Source: Pseudomonas sp. ADAK13
GTDB taxonomy: Bacteria > Pseudomonadota > Gammaproteobacteria > Pseudomonadales > Pseudomonadaceae
Assembly (NCBI RefSeq): GCF_012935715.1
Contig: NZ_CP052860.1
Coordinates: 1,736,001 to 1,800,000, forward strand
Length of the DNA stretch: 64,000 nucleotides
Direction: 5' to 3'
The notes under the pieces were generated by a model that worked only from the letters and a program-made list of their open reading frames with translations, had not been told where the DNA came from and did no database searches. Position numbers and translations under genes: made by a program. Positions 8,480 through 21,962 of the stretch are shown here, piece after piece; within the stretch, counting starts at the first letter, position 1; every line of letters starts with the position of its first letter.

Positions 8480-10105
8480 ATGTCTCTTCGTAATATGAAT
8501 ATCGCGCCGCGAGCCTTCCTCGGCTTCGCGTTGATTGGTGCGCTGATGTTGTTTCTCGGCGTGTTCGCGTTGAACCAGATGAGCAAGATTCGCGCGGCGA
8601 CGGAAGACATCACCCTGAGCAGCGTGCCCAGCATTCGCGCCCTGGACGAATTCACCCAGTTGACCCTGCGCCTGCGGGTACTGTCCTATCGCCTGCTGAC
8701 CAACCGCGAGCCCGACGTCCAGCAAAAAACCCTTGAGTCGTTTGACGTGCGCAATCAGCAGATTCGTACGGCCCAGGCGGTCTACGAGAAGCTGATCGAC
8801 AGCAGCGAGGAACGTGCTGCCTACGATGAATACGTGCGTCTGCTGGCCCAGTACCATCAGATCGAAGATCGCATGAAGAGCCTGTCCCGGGCCAACCAGG
8901 TGGAAGAACTGCGCACGCTGCTGAACACCGAGTTGCTGAACAACTCGGATCAGGTCAATGCCGTCTTGAACCGCCTGCTGGACATCAACAACAAGATGGC
9001 CCTGGCCACCAACCAGCAAGCTGCCGACCAGTACGACCTGGCGTTTGAGCTGGTGGTGATCCTGCTGATCCTGGCCACTGCGTTGACCATGCTGTTCGCC
9101 TGGCTGCTGACCCGCAGCATCACCCAGCCGATCGCCCAGGCCCTGGACGCCGCCGAGGAAATCGCCGAAGGCAACCTGACGCGCCCGATCAAGGTGGAAG
9201 GCAACGACGAAGCCGGCCGGCTGCTGTTGGCGATGGCCAAGATGCAGGACAAGTTGAAGGACACCTTGCAGCGCATTTCCGGCTCGGCCACCCAACTGGC
9301 CTCCGCCGCGGAAGAGCTGAACGCCGTGACCGACGAAAGCGCCCGTGGCCTGACCCAGCAGAACAACGAAATCGAACAGGCCGCCACGGCGGTGAACGAG
9401 ATGACCAGCGCGGTTGAAGAAGTGGCCCGCAATGCGGTCAGCACTTCCGAAGCCTCGAAGAACGCCACTTCGTCTGCAGGCGATGGCCGTGACTTGGTGC
9501 AGGAAACCGTCAGCGCCATCGAACGCATGAGCAGCGACGTGCAAGCCACTGCCACCCTGATCGGCAACCTGGCGGAAGAATCCCGGGACATCGGCAAGGT
9601 GCTGGACGTGATTCGCGGCCTGGCGGACCAGACCAACCTGCTGGCCTTGAACGCGGCGATTGAAGCGGCGCGCGCCGGTGAAGCCGGGCGTGGTTTTGCG
9701 GTGGTGGCCGATGAAGTGCGGGCCCTGGCCCATCGCACCCAGCAGTCCACCAGCGAAATCGAGCGGATGATCGGCAGCATTCAGGCCGGCACCGAGCACG
9801 CCGTGGATTCGATGCGCAACAGCACCGAGCGTGCGGAGTCGACGTTGAACATCGCCAAGGGCGCGGGGATGTCGCTGGATACGATCAATACCGCCATCGT
9901 TGAAATCAACGAGCGCAACCTGGTGATCGCCAGTGCCGCTGAAGAGCAGGCACAGGTGGCGCGGGAAGTGGATCGCAACCTGGTGAACATTCGTGATTTG
10001 TCGGTGCAATCGGCCACCGGCGCCAGCCAGACCAGTGCGGCGAGCAGTGAGCTGTCGCGGTTGGCGGTGGATTTGAACGGGATGGTGGGGCGGTTCAGGC
10101 TTTAA
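8480..10105 (+). CDS. Methyl-accepting chemotaxis protein
   Basis: 541-residue transmembrane chemoreceptor. Transmembrane helix 1 at about 12-33 ([19 protein letters not shown]), a periplasmic four-helix-bundle-like sensor (about 34-188), transmembrane helix 2 at about 190-212 ([19 protein letters not shown]), a HAMP linker, then the cytoplasmic signalling coiled coil with the highly conserved tip [20 protein letters not shown] and [15 protein letters not shown]. It signals through CheW/CheA to the flagellar motor. No C-terminal pentapeptide tether for CheR is seen; it ends [13 protein letters not shown] 8480 follows AGGA (8469-8472); an in-frame ATG at 8426 would add 18 polar residues before the first helix. 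Ligand unknown. Confidence 0.95.
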   Translation: MSLRNMNIAPRAFLGFALIGALMLFLGVFALNQMSKIRAATEDITLSSVPSIRALDEFTQLTLRLRVLSYRLLTNREPDVQQKTLESFDVRNQQIRTAQAVYEKLIDSSEERAAYDEYVRLLAQYHQIEDRMKSLSRANQVEELRTLLNTELLNNSDQVNAVLNRLLDINNKMALATNQQAADQYDLAFELVVILLILATALTMLFAWLLTRSITQPIAQALDAAEEIAEGNLTRPIKVEGNDEAGRLLLAMAKMQDKLKDTLQRISGSATQLASAAEELNAVTDESARGLTQQNNEIEQAATAVNEMTSAVEEVARNAVSTSEASKNATSSAGDGRDLVQETVSAIERMSSDVQATATLIGNLAEESRDIGKVLDVIRGLADQTNLLALNAAIEAARAGEAGRGFAVVADEVRALAHRTQQSTSEIERMIGSIQAGTEHAVDSMRNSTERAESTLNIAKGAGMSLDTINTAIVEINERNLVIASAAEEQAQVAREVDRNLVNIRDLSVQSATGASQTSAASSELSRLAVDLNGMVGRFRL

Positions 10106-10122
10106 CTGACACCAGCGACCCT

Positions 10123-10212
10123 TGTGGGAGCTGGCTTGCCTGCGATAGCAATCTGACAGCCACGATCTCCAGTGACTGACACACCGCAATCGCAGGCAAG
10201 CCAGCTCCCACA
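10123..10212. repeat. REPIN, TGTGGGAGC type
   Basis: Inverted pair: TGTGGGAGCTGGCTTGCCTG and its exact complement at the right end (GCCAGCTCCCACA), around a 42-bp centre. Located between the chemoreceptor and nhaP2; could act as a transcription boundary. Confidence 0.9.
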
Positions 10213-10336
10213 TTTGACCCGTGTACATCCCCAACACCTTTTTTGACAGCACAGCAATTCAACAGGTTAGAATCGCTGGCACGCAGACTGCATGGTCAGT
10301 TTGCGCCTCGTCTTTCCTGCTCATGGAGTACTGCCT

Positions 10337-12079
10337 TTGAATGCGACGACCATCAACAGCCTGTTCTTGATCGGCGCGTTGCTGGTAGGTGCGAGCATTC
10401 TGGTGAGTTCTCTTTCGTCCCGCCTGGGGATTCCGATCCTGGTGATCATCCTGGCCGTGGGCATGATCGCCGGCGTCGACGGCGGTGGCATCATCTTCGA
10501 TAACTACCCCACCGCCTACCTCGTGGGCAACCTCGCACTGGCCGTGATCCTGCTCGATGGCGGCTTGCGAACGCGGGTGGCGAGTTTTCGCGTGGCGCTC
10601 TGGCCCGCGTTGTCCCTGGCGACGGTCGGCGTACTGATCACCACCGGCCTCACCGGCATGGCGGCCGCCTGGCTGTTCAACCTCAATATCATTCAAGGCC
10701 TGCTGATCGGCGCCATCGTCGGCTCCACGGACGCCGCCGCCGTGTTCTCGCTGCTGGGTGGCAAAGGCTTGAACGAACGGGTCACCGCCAGCCTGGAAAT
10801 CGAATCCGGCAGTAACGATCCGATGGCGGTGTTCCTCACTGTCACCCTGATCGACATGCTCGCCAGCGGCCAGACCGGCCTGCACTGGAGCCTGCTGGGC
10901 CATCTGATCCGCGAGTTCGGCATCGGCGGCATCATCGGCCTGGGCGGCGGCTGGTTGATGCTGCAGATGGTCAACCGGATCAACCTGGCCAACGGCCTGT
11001 ACCCGATCCTGGTGATTTCCGGCGGCCTGGTGGTGTTCGCCCTGACCAACGCCTTGCACGGCAGCGGCTTCCTCGCGGTGTACCTGTGCGGCCTGGTGAT
11101 CGGCAACCGCCCGGTGCGCAGCCGTCATGGCATTTTGCATATGCTCGACGGCATGGCCTGGCTGGCACAGATCGGCATGTTCCTGGTGCTGGGCCTGCTG
11201 GTCACGCCCCATGATCTGCTGCCCATTGCGCTGCCGGCCCTGGGCCTGGCGCTGTGGATGATCCTCTTCGCACGGCCGCTGTCGGTGATCGTCGGCCTGC
11301 TGCCGTTCAAAGCCTTCCATGGTCGAGAAAAAGCCTTTATCGCCTGGGTGGGCCTGCGCGGCGCGGTACCGATCATCCTGGCGGTGTTTCCGCTGATGGC
11401 CGGCCTGCCCCATGCACAGCTGTACTTCAACCTGGCGTTCTTTATCGTGTTGGTGTCGTTGCTGGTGCAGGGCACGAGCCTGCCGTGGGTCGCCAAATTG
11501 TTGAAAGTGACGGTACCGCCCGAGCCTGCGCCGATTTCCCGGGCGGCCCTGGAAGTGCACGTCACCAGCGAGTGGGAGCTGTTCGTCTACCGCCTGGGCG
11601 CCGAGAAATGGTGCATCGGCGCGGCCCTGCGCGAGCTGAAAATGCCCGAAGGCACGCGGATCGCCGCGCTGTTTCGTGGCCAGCAACTGCTCCATCCGTC
11701 GGGTAGTACCGTGCTGGAAGTCGACGATTTGCTCTGCGTGATCGGCCATGAACACAACCTGCCGGCCCTCGGCAAACTGTTCAGCCAGGCACCACAACGC
11801 GGCCTCGACCTGCGCTTCTTCGGCGACTTCGTGCTGGAAGGCGACGCCCAGCTGGGCGCGGTTTCGGCGCTGTACGGGCTCAAGCTCGAAGGCATCGACC
11901 CGGACATGCCGCTGAGCCGTTTCATCACCCAGAAAGTCGGCGGTGCGCCGGTCGTCGGCGACCAGGTGGAATGGAACAACACCATCTGGACCGTCGCGGT
12001 CATGGACGGGAACAAGATCGGCAAAGTCGGCGTCAGATTCCCCGAAGGAAGTCGCCCGGGCCCCGGACTCTTCCTCTAA
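10337..12079 (+). CDS. nhaP2: K+/H+ (Na+/H+) antiporter NhaP2/CvrA type
   Basis: CPA1-family cation/proton antiporter of the inner membrane, about 580 residues. The first 390 residues form about 12-13 hydrophobic helices ([40 protein letters not shown] with the conserved antiporter Asp; [16 protein letters not shown]). A TrkA-C/RCK_C ligand-binding domain follows (about 395-480, [16 protein letters not shown]) and then a CorC-type transporter-associated domain (about 490-575). Start is taken as TTG 10337 ([18 protein letters not shown]) because GGAG lies 8 bp upstream and related proteins begin here; an ATG at 10292 lacks a ribosome site. It neighbours an MscK channel, suggesting a K+/osmotic homeostasis pair. 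Confidence 0.9.
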   Translation: MNATTINSLFLIGALLVGASILVSSLSSRLGIPILVIILAVGMIAGVDGGGIIFDNYPTAYLVGNLALAVILLDGGLRTRVASFRVALWPALSLATVGVLITTGLTGMAAAWLFNLNIIQGLLIGAIVGSTDAAAVFSLLGGKGLNERVTASLEIESGSNDPMAVFLTVTLIDMLASGQTGLHWSLLGHLIREFGIGGIIGLGGGWLMLQMVNRINLANGLYPILVISGGLVVFALTNALHGSGFLAVYLCGLVIGNRPVRSRHGILHMLDGMAWLAQIGMFLVLGLLVTPHDLLPIALPALGLALWMILFARPLSVIVGLLPFKAFHGREKAFIAWVGLRGAVPIILAVFPLMAGLPHAQLYFNLAFFIVLVSLLVQGTSLPWVAKLLKVTVPPEPAPISRAALEVHVTSEWELFVYRLGAEKWCIGAALRELKMPEGTRIAALFRGQQLLHPSGSTVLEVDDLLCVIGHEHNLPALGKLFSQAPQRGLDLRFFGDFVLEGDAQLGAVSALYGLKLEGIDPDMPLSRFITQKVGGAPVVGDQVEWNNTIWTVAVMDGNKIGKVGVRFPEGSRPGPGLFL

Positions 12080-12133
12080 ACTGCGGGGCGACGGCGCCCG
12101 CCCCCTATTTATCACGTTGCTCGACCGGTCTCT

Positions 12134-16998
<4,865 letters not shown>

Positions 16999-17001
16999 AA
17001 T

Positions 17002-17235
17002 CTATTGCACGATACTGCCGGGCCTTGGCCAGCGCCCAAGGTCATAGGCTTCAATCCACTCAGCAATGATGTTGAGCAGGCTCATTAACGGATGAGCCTC
17101 GTCTTCTCCAACAACATCGAGCAATTCATCGAGTGCCAGAACCAAAGCGTCGTAGTCGACCTCGGTTTGGGGTTTACGCAAGAGTGGTGAGACGTATGGC
17201 CAATGCTCAATCGCTTGTCTGACAACTTCGCTCAT
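17002..17235 (-). CDS. HigA-like antitoxin N-terminal fragment lacking the HTH domain
   Basis: 77 residues. The middle (VDYDALVLALDELLDVVGED, then HPLMSLLNIIAEWIEAYD) resembles the N-terminal dimer/recognition part of COG5499-type HigA antitoxins, in which a Glu/Asp-rich helix ends in an IEAYE-like motif. In those proteins a Xre helix-turn-helix follows; here the reading frame ends 14 residues later (GRWPRPGSIVQ) and selO begins 3 bp beyond on the opposite strand, so the DNA-binding half is absent. No toxin gene lies on either side. GAGGAT 8 bp before ATG 17235 indicates that it can still be translated. It may be a decaying or repurposed antitoxin; the family call is by eye. Confidence 0.6.
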   Translation of the reverse strand: MSEVVRQAIEHWPYVSPLLRKPQTEVDYDALVLALDELLDVVGEDEAHPLMSLLNIIAEWIEAYDLGRWPRPGSIVQ

Positions 17236-17319
17236 ATTTAATCCTCTTTCAGTTATTGCTTGATAAACCACGCCGCCGGCTCCAAATAGAACCCATTGGC
17301 CACTTTCACGGAGCCCACC

Positions 17320-17754
17320 ATGTCCGACTCTCTCGTCATCCCCTGCCCCCACTGCAACGGTCTTAACCGCATCCCCAATGAACGCCTGGGCGATGCGCCG
17401 AAGTGCGGGCGCTGCAAGCAACCGGTGCTGCTGAGCAAACCCTTTGAGCTGAAACAGGGCGATTACGCCAGCCAGATCAAGGGCGACCTGCCGTTGCTGG
17501 TGGATGTGTGGGCCGAATGGTGTGGGCCGTGCAAGTCGTTTGCACCGGTGTTTGAACAGGCTGCCGGGCAGTTGGCCGGGAAATGCCGGTTGGCCAAGCT
17601 CGACAGCGAGGCCAATCAGCAGTTATCCGCTCAGTTGGGGATTCGCTCGATTCCCAGCCTGATCCTGTTCAAGAATGGCCGGGAAGTGGCGCGTCAGAGC
17701 GGGGCGTTTCCGTTGCCGCAGCTGATGAGCTGGCTGCGCAGTCAGGGCGTTTGA
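17320..17754 (+). CDS. trxC: Thioredoxin 2 (TrxC)
   Basis: 144 residues. An N-terminal zinc-binding module with two CxxC pairs (IPCPHCNGLN and PKCGRCKQPV) is fused to a thioredoxin fold carrying the active site VWAEWCGPCKSF; that combination defines thioredoxin 2. It reduces protein disulfides in the cytoplasm, particularly under oxidative stress. Start ATG 17320 has GGAG at 17310-17313. Its last bases overlap the stop of the decayed gene on the other strand. Confidence 0.95.
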   Translation: MSDSLVIPCPHCNGLNRIPNERLGDAPKCGRCKQPVLLSKPFELKQGDYASQIKGDLPLLVDVWAEWCGPCKSFAPVFEQAAGQLAGKCRLAKLDSEANQQLSAQLGIRSIPSLILFKNGREVARQSGAFPLPQLMSWLRSQGV

Positions 17755-18008
17755 GGTAACGGGACACCCCGGTCCATCACTTGCCTCATCAGCAATACGC
17801 CCAATTCGCTCAGTTGATGAATGGCCAACGCGACATCGCGCTGCTTGCCGGTGAGGTCGTCGGAAAGGTCGAGCAAGAGGGTGGTGACTGAGGAGAAGGT
17901 TTCGTAGGTGTTGAGGATCAGGGTTTCGGTGGTTTGGCCGGGCGTAACTGTGAAAAGGCTGGGGGTAGTTCTAAGGATAATCGACGCTCCTGGATTGAAC
18001 GACGCCTC
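17742..18008 (-). pseudogene. Remnant of a DUF6124-like gene (N terminus lost)
   Basis: Translating the minus strand gives an open frame ending at the TGA 17744-17742. It contains LFTVTPGQTTETLILNTYE, then LLLDLSDDLTGKQRDVALAI and HQLSELGVLL, the typical C-terminal half of the small Pseudomonas proteins I know as DUF6124 (L-F-x-V-x-P, several Leu/Ala-rich helices, DVALAIHQL). The frame is closed upstream by TGA at 18011-18009 and has no usable ATG/GTG/TTG start before the conserved part, and the usual N-terminal helix is missing. The 3' end overlaps trxC by 13 bp. The family name is from memory; the decay is seen directly. Confidence 0.55.
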
Positions 18009-18152
18009 TCACAGGCTACTAAACCCGATCACCGAGAATTCAGCGACCGGGCAACCTTAGAGACGCCCATCCAGACGCACAAGCCGGCGGATTCTGGCGT
18101 AACTGTAGGCAACGGCGCAAGACGACGATTTCTCTGTAGGAACAGAGACCAA

Positions 18153-18240
18153 TGTGGGAGCTGGCTTGCCTGCGATAGCATCACCTCGGTGTAACTGACA
18201 AACCGAGTTGACTGCATCGCGGGCAAGCCCGGCTCCCACA
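18153..18240. repeat. REPIN, TGTGGGAGC type
   Basis: Inverted REP arms TGTGGGAGCTGGCTTGCC (left) and GCAAGCCCGGCTCCCACA (right), followed by a third partial arm at 18246-18257 (AGGCTCCCACAT), the same end-duplication as at 5758. The rest of the 18009-18281 spacer shows no coding potential. Confidence 0.9.
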
Positions 18241-18281
18241 CAAGCAGGCTCCCACATGGGTGATATGTATTGCCTGCTAAA

Positions 18282-19052
18282 TCACGCGTTTTCCAGCAGG
18301 TTATGCAACTCCACAAACTGCTGCGTCAGCTTGTGCCGTGGGTCCAGATGGATCAGCGGCATGTTGGCCTGGTGCGATTCACGCATGCGCACCGAGCTGG
18401 TCAGGTACACCGGCAGCACCGGCAACCCTTCGGCTATCAGTTCATCCAGCATCTGCTGCGGCAGGCTCGCCCGGGCCTGGAACTGGTTGACCACGATGCC
18501 TTCCACTTCCAGCCCTTCGTTGTGGTCTTCCTTCAATTCTTCAATTTCTGCCAGCAGGCCATACAACGCCTGGCGGGAGAAGCTGTCGCAATCGAACGGG
18601 ATCAGCACACGATCAGCGGCAATCAGCGCTGAAACCGCATAAAAATTCAACGCCGGCGGCGTATCCAGGTAAATCCGGTCGTAGTCCTCGCTCAACTCAT
18701 CCAGCAGCTTTCGCAGCTTGTTGATCTTGTGCTTGGCCTCAAGCTTGGGCTGCAAGTCCGCCAGTTCCGCCGTGGCGGTGATGACGTGCAGGTTGTCGAA
18801 CGGGGTTTCGTAGATATCCACCTGGTTTTTCTTCGAAAACGGCCCGGAAGACAGGGTTTGCTTGAAGAAATCGGCGATGCCCATGGGGATGTCATCGCCG
18901 GTCAGCCCGGTGAGGTACTGGGTTGAGTTGGCCTGGGCATCGAGGTCCACCAACAGGGTTCGATAGCCTTCGCTGGCGCTGACCGCCGCCAGGTTGCAGG
19001 CAATGCTGGACTTGCCAACACCGCCTTTTTGGTTGAACACCACGCGCCGCAT
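18282..19052 (-). CDS. Orphan ParA/MinD-family ATPase
   Basis: 256 residues. Deviant Walker A at the N terminus ([20 protein letters not shown]), the A' motif [15 protein letters not shown], and the Walker B-type strand [20 protein letters not shown]. ParA ATPases use nucleoid or membrane binding to position cargo such as plasmids, chromosomes or chemotaxis arrays. No parB-like gene or parS-like repeat is visible nearby, so it is an orphan with unknown cargo; a similar stand-alone gene is present at the equivalent place in other pseudomonads. ATG 19052 has GGAGG 8 bp upstream. Confidence 0.88.
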   Translation of the reverse strand: MRRVVFNQKGGVGKSSIACNLAAVSASEGYRTLLVDLDAQANSTQYLTGLTGDDIPMGIADFFKQTLSSGPFSKKNQVDIYETPFDNLHVITATAELADLQPKLEAKHKINKLRKLLDELSEDYDRIYLDTPPALNFYAVSALIAADRVLIPFDCDSFSRQALYGLLAEIEELKEDHNEGLEVEGIVVNQFQARASLPQQMLDELIAEGLPVLPVYLTSSVRMRESHQANMPLIHLDPRHKLTQQFVELHNLLENA

Positions 19053-19232
19053 GGAAAAACCTCCGTGTATCAATGAATGACCGAGTGTAGAGGGCAAAAG
19101 CGCCGGTTAGCTACCTTGTTCATCCATGTACTACAGCATCACAGGCTCAATCCCGCACATCTCTAGTACATCGAAGCCATTAAAAAGGAAATGCCTGACA
19201 AGCCAGCGCCGAGCCGCTGATCGACAATCTGT

Positions 19233-19312
19233 AATTCTTTACAACCAATTTGTAATCAGTCGTGAACAATTCTTTACCAAAGTTTGCTAGAACCCCACGG
19301 CACCGGGATAAT
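19233..19312 (+). promoter_or_regulatory. Candidate promoter of the arylpolyene-type operon
   Basis: The 346-bp spacer 19053-19398 contains TTGCTA (19284-19289), 17 bp, GATAAT (19307-19312), a good sigma70 match ahead of the first biosynthetic gene. Upstream, the word AATTCTTTAC occurs twice in direct orientation (19233-19242 and 19268-19277, 35 bp apart) in an AT-rich stretch unlike the flanks, which could be an activator or repressor site. Nothing else coding is seen in the spacer. Confidence 0.5.
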
Positions 19313-19339
19313 GCGCCCCACTCGGCCATTGCTCCCTGT

Positions 19340-19387
19340 CCCCGAATCCGGGGCCAAAGGCCGCACAAGGAAGCCCGCAGGGGCGGG
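19340..19387 (+). promoter_or_regulatory. Two leader hairpins before the first biosynthetic gene
   Basis: CCCCG-AATC-CGGGG (19340-19353) and CCCGC-AGGG-GCGGG (19374-19387). The second ends 11 bases before the GTG start at 19399 and includes the only purine-rich stretch that could serve as ribosome site, so it may limit translation initiation. Confidence 0.4.
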
Positions 19388-19398
19388 ATAACTTCTCA

Positions 19399-20121
19399 GT
19401 GATCAATTTCAACATTGCCCAATGGCGCGCCTGGGCCCCCGGGCTCGAAAGCGCGGACGACTGGCGTGCCTGGTGCCGGCAGCCGACGTTGCTTGCCAGC
19501 AGCGACGCGGCCCCCGATGTGTCGTTCCTGCCGGCCATGCAGCGCCGGCGCCTGAGCCGCCTGGCGCGCATGGCCTTCAGTGTGGGCTGGCCACTGGCCG
19601 AAGGCCCGCAACCGCTGCCCTTGGTGTTTGTTTCCCGTCACGGCGAAACCCCGCGCACCCTCGATATTCTCAGCGACCTGGCCAACGACGAGCCCCTGTC
19701 GCCGACCCAGTTCAGCCTGTCGGTGCACAACGCGGTGATTGGCCTGTGGTCGATCCTGCGCAATGAAACCAGCGAAATGACCGCCCTCGCCGCCGCCGGT
19801 GATGGCCTGGAGCACGGCGTGCTCGAAGCCGCCGCCCTGCTCAATGAAGGCGCACCGGCTGTGTTGCTGATCATTACCGAGGAGCAGCCGCCCGAAACCT
19901 ACGCCCGCTGGATCGACGACGTGCCCTTCCCCTATGCCCTCGGCCTGTTACTGACGCCGGGCGACGAGTGGCAACTGGAACTGAATACGGCCGCTGTCCA
20001 ACCCACCACCAAAGCCCAGTGGCCCCACGCCCTGAACCTGCTGCGCACCCTGCTGAACGAACAGGGCGCCTGCCAACATGCCTGGAAGAACCGAGTATGG
20101 AACTGGCAACGCAAGCCCTGA
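19399..20121 (+). CDS. Ketosynthase-like chain-length factor (PF13723-type)
   Basis: 240 residues, first gene of the arylpolyene-type cluster. It resembles the N-terminal half of a beta-ketoacyl synthase (MINFNIAQWRAWAPGLES; FSLSVHNAVIGLWSILRNET; LEHGVLEAAALLNEG). Where condensing enzymes carry the nucleophilic Cys (TACTSS) it has ALAAAGDG, and the C-terminal half with the two catalytic His is absent. Such proteins act as non-catalytic chain-length partners of a true ketosynthase in arylpolyene systems. Start is GTG 19399. It overlaps the next gene by 25 bp, indicating translational coupling. Confidence 0.82.
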   Translation: MINFNIAQWRAWAPGLESADDWRAWCRQPTLLASSDAAPDVSFLPAMQRRRLSRLARMAFSVGWPLAEGPQPLPLVFVSRHGETPRTLDILSDLANDEPLSPTQFSLSVHNAVIGLWSILRNETSEMTALAAAGDGLEHGVLEAAALLNEGAPAVLLIITEEQPPETYARWIDDVPFPYALGLLLTPGDEWQLELNTAAVQPTTKAQWPHALNLLRTLLNEQGACQHAWKNRVWNWQRKP

Positions 20122-20909
20122 CCGAAAAGCCTCGGCAGGCCTACTACTGGCGCCTGTTCGCCACCGCTGCCGCCTTCACCCTGTTTGGCATCGGCGGCCT
20201 GTGCCTTCGCGTGCTGGTGTTTCCGCTGCTCAGTTGCCTGCCGGGAGACGCCAAACGGCATCAGCGGCGCGCCCGCCACACCATCAGCTGCCTGTTCTGG
20301 CTGTTTATCCGCATGATGACGCGCCTGGGCATTCTGACCTACAGCGTCGAAGGCGCCGAAAAGCTCGGCCGTCCCGGCCAGATGATCATCGCCAACCACC
20401 CGTCGCTGGTGGACGTGGTGTTCCTGATCGCCCTGATGCGCCAGACCAACTGCGTGGTCAAGCAGAGCCTCTGGCAAAACCCGTTCACCCGCGGGCCGGT
20501 GCGCGACGCCGGCTACATCAGCAACGACGGCAGCGCCGACATGCTCAACGCTGCCGCCGACGCCCTGCGGGACGGCCAGACCCTGATCATTTTCCCCGAG
20601 GGCACCCGCACTTCGCCGGGCCAGGCACCGACCTTTCATCGCGGCGCCGCCGCCATTGCCTTGCGAGGTGCGAGCATCATTACGCCGGTGGTGATCAAGG
20701 TCAGCCCCACCACCCTGACCAAGGCAGAACCCTGGTATCGCATCCCCAATCGCCGTTTTCACTTCAGTTTGCGCGTGGGTGCCGATATAGAACCACAGGC
20801 GTTTGCCGCACAAGGGCCCGCGCCCCAGGCTTCACGCAAGCTTAACGATTACCTGCACCAGTATTTTATTAAGGAGCTCGCCGAAGATGAGCGACCAACA
20901 CCGCCTTGA
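20097..20909 (+). CDS. PlsC-type 1-acyl-sn-glycerol-3-phosphate/lysophospholipid acyltransferase
   Basis: 270 residues. After an N-terminal hydrophobic helix (LFATAAAFTLFGIGGLCLRV) the glycerolipid acyltransferase motifs appear in order: IIANHPSLVDVVFL (HxxxxD catalytic pair), the GP/V region around TRGPVRDAGYIS, and IIFPEGTRTSPG (substrate phosphate-binding). Acts at the inner membrane, here probably acylating the lipid anchor to which the polyene is attached (inference). ATG 20097 lies inside the preceding gene; its 3' end overlaps the first ACP gene by 23 bp. Confidence 0.9.
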   Translation: MELATQALTEKPRQAYYWRLFATAAAFTLFGIGGLCLRVLVFPLLSCLPGDAKRHQRRARHTISCLFWLFIRMMTRLGILTYSVEGAEKLGRPGQMIIANHPSLVDVVFLIALMRQTNCVVKQSLWQNPFTRGPVRDAGYISNDGSADMLNAAADALRDGQTLIIFPEGTRTSPGQAPTFHRGAAAIALRGASIITPVVIKVSPTTLTKAEPWYRIPNRRFHFSLRVGADIEPQAFAAQGPAPQASRKLNDYLHQYFIKELAEDERPTPP

Positions 20910-21156
20910 GCACGACATAAAAACGCTGATCATCGAGGCCCTGGGCCTGGAAGATATCAGCGAGAGCGACATCGGCAACGAGCAAACCCTGTTCGGCGAA
21001 GGCCTTGGCCTGGATTCAGTCGACGCCCTGGAATTGGGCCTGGCGATTCAGAAAAAGTACGGCATCAAGATCGATGCCGACGCCAAGGACACCCGCAATC
21101 ACTTCACCAACGTGGCCAGCCTCGCGGCGTTCGTCACGGCCCGACAGGCAGCTTGA
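20887..21156 (+). CDS. Acyl carrier protein 1 of the cluster
   Basis: 89 residues of four-helix ACP type; phosphopantetheine attachment Ser44 within EGLGLDSVDALELGLAI. AAGGAG lies 10 bp before ATG 20887, inside the acyltransferase gene. It carries the growing polyene chain. No phosphopantetheinyl transferase gene is in this cluster, so activation must come from elsewhere in the genome. Confidence 0.93.
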   Translation: MSDQHRLEHDIKTLIIEALGLEDISESDIGNEQTLFGEGLGLDSVDALELGLAIQKKYGIKIDADAKDTRNHFTNVASLAAFVTARQAA

Positions 21157-21165
21157 GACCGTACC

Positions 21166-21420
21166 ATGCAAACTCGTGACGATATTTTCAACACCTTGCG
21201 CGACGCCCTGGTGGAACTGTTTGAACTGGAACCTGAACGCGTCACCCTCGACGCCAACCTGTACCAGGACCTGGAAATCGACAGCATTGATGCGGTGGAC
21301 CTGATCGACCACATCAAGCGCCAGACCGGCAAGAAAATCGCCGCCGAAGAGTTCAAGGCCGTGCGCACCGTGAACGACGTGGTTGAGGCGGTCTACCGTC
21401 TGGTTCAACCGGCCGCATGA
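21166..21420 (+). CDS. Acyl carrier protein 2 of the cluster
   Basis: 84 residues; phosphopantetheine Ser40 in QDLEIDSIDAVDLIDHI. It begins 9 bp after ACP1 and overlaps the next gene by ATGA. Two non-identical ACPs side by side are the norm in arylpolyene clusters, where one is thought to load the aromatic starter and the other to carry elongation (division of labour inferred). Confidence 0.93.
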   Translation: MQTRDDIFNTLRDALVELFELEPERVTLDANLYQDLEIDSIDAVDLIDHIKRQTGKKIAAEEFKAVRTVNDVVEAVYRLVQPAA

Positions 21421-21962
21421 GCCGGCTGATCGGCCTTGGCCTGTTGCTGGCGGGGCTGCTGTACCCTTTTGCGGTGTATTACGGCACGGAGCATTTTGCC
21501 CCGTGGCAGTTTGGCCTGCTGTTGGGCAGCCTGTGGCTGTTGCGTGCCCTGACCGGCGCCAGGCGCCCGGGCAGCCGCTGGATGGCGGCGGCGATCATCG
21601 TCTTTTGCCTGCTGCTTGCCTGGTTCGACAACCCGCAGATGCTGCGTTGGTACCCGAGCCTGGTCAGTGCGTTCATGCTGGCGCTGTTCGGCCTGAGCCT
21701 GAAATACGGGCCGCCGATGGTCGAGCGCCTGGCACGCATGACCGAGCCGCAACTGCCCGAGAAAGCGGTGGTGTATACCCGCCAGGTCACCGTGGTGTGG
21801 AGTGCGTTTTTTCTGTGTAACGGCCTGCTCGCCGCCGCCCTCACCCTGTGGGCGCCGCTGAGCTGGTGGACGTTGTACAACGGCATGATCGCCTACGGGT
21901 TGATGGGGCTGTTGTTTGCCGTGGAATGGCTGGTACGACAAAGGGTTCGAGGCCGCGTATGA
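21417..21962 (+). CDS. Inner-membrane protein of arylpolyene clusters (COG4648-like)
   Basis: 181 residues with about five hydrophobic helices, beginning SRLIGLGLLLAGLLYPFAVY and continuing FGLLLGSLWLLRAL and WMAAAIIVFCLLLAWF, then a positively charged end (VRQRVRGRV). No catalytic motif is evident. Similar small membrane proteins occur between the ACP and ligase genes in arylpolyene clusters; role unknown. Overlaps both neighbours by ATGA. Confidence 0.75.
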   Translation: MSRLIGLGLLLAGLLYPFAVYYGTEHFAPWQFGLLLGSLWLLRALTGARRPGSRWMAAAIIVFCLLLAWFDNPQMLRWYPSLVSAFMLALFGLSLKYGPPMVERLARMTEPQLPEKAVVYTRQVTVVWSAFFLCNGLLAAALTLWAPLSWWTLYNGMIAYGLMGLLFAVEWLVRQRVRGRV

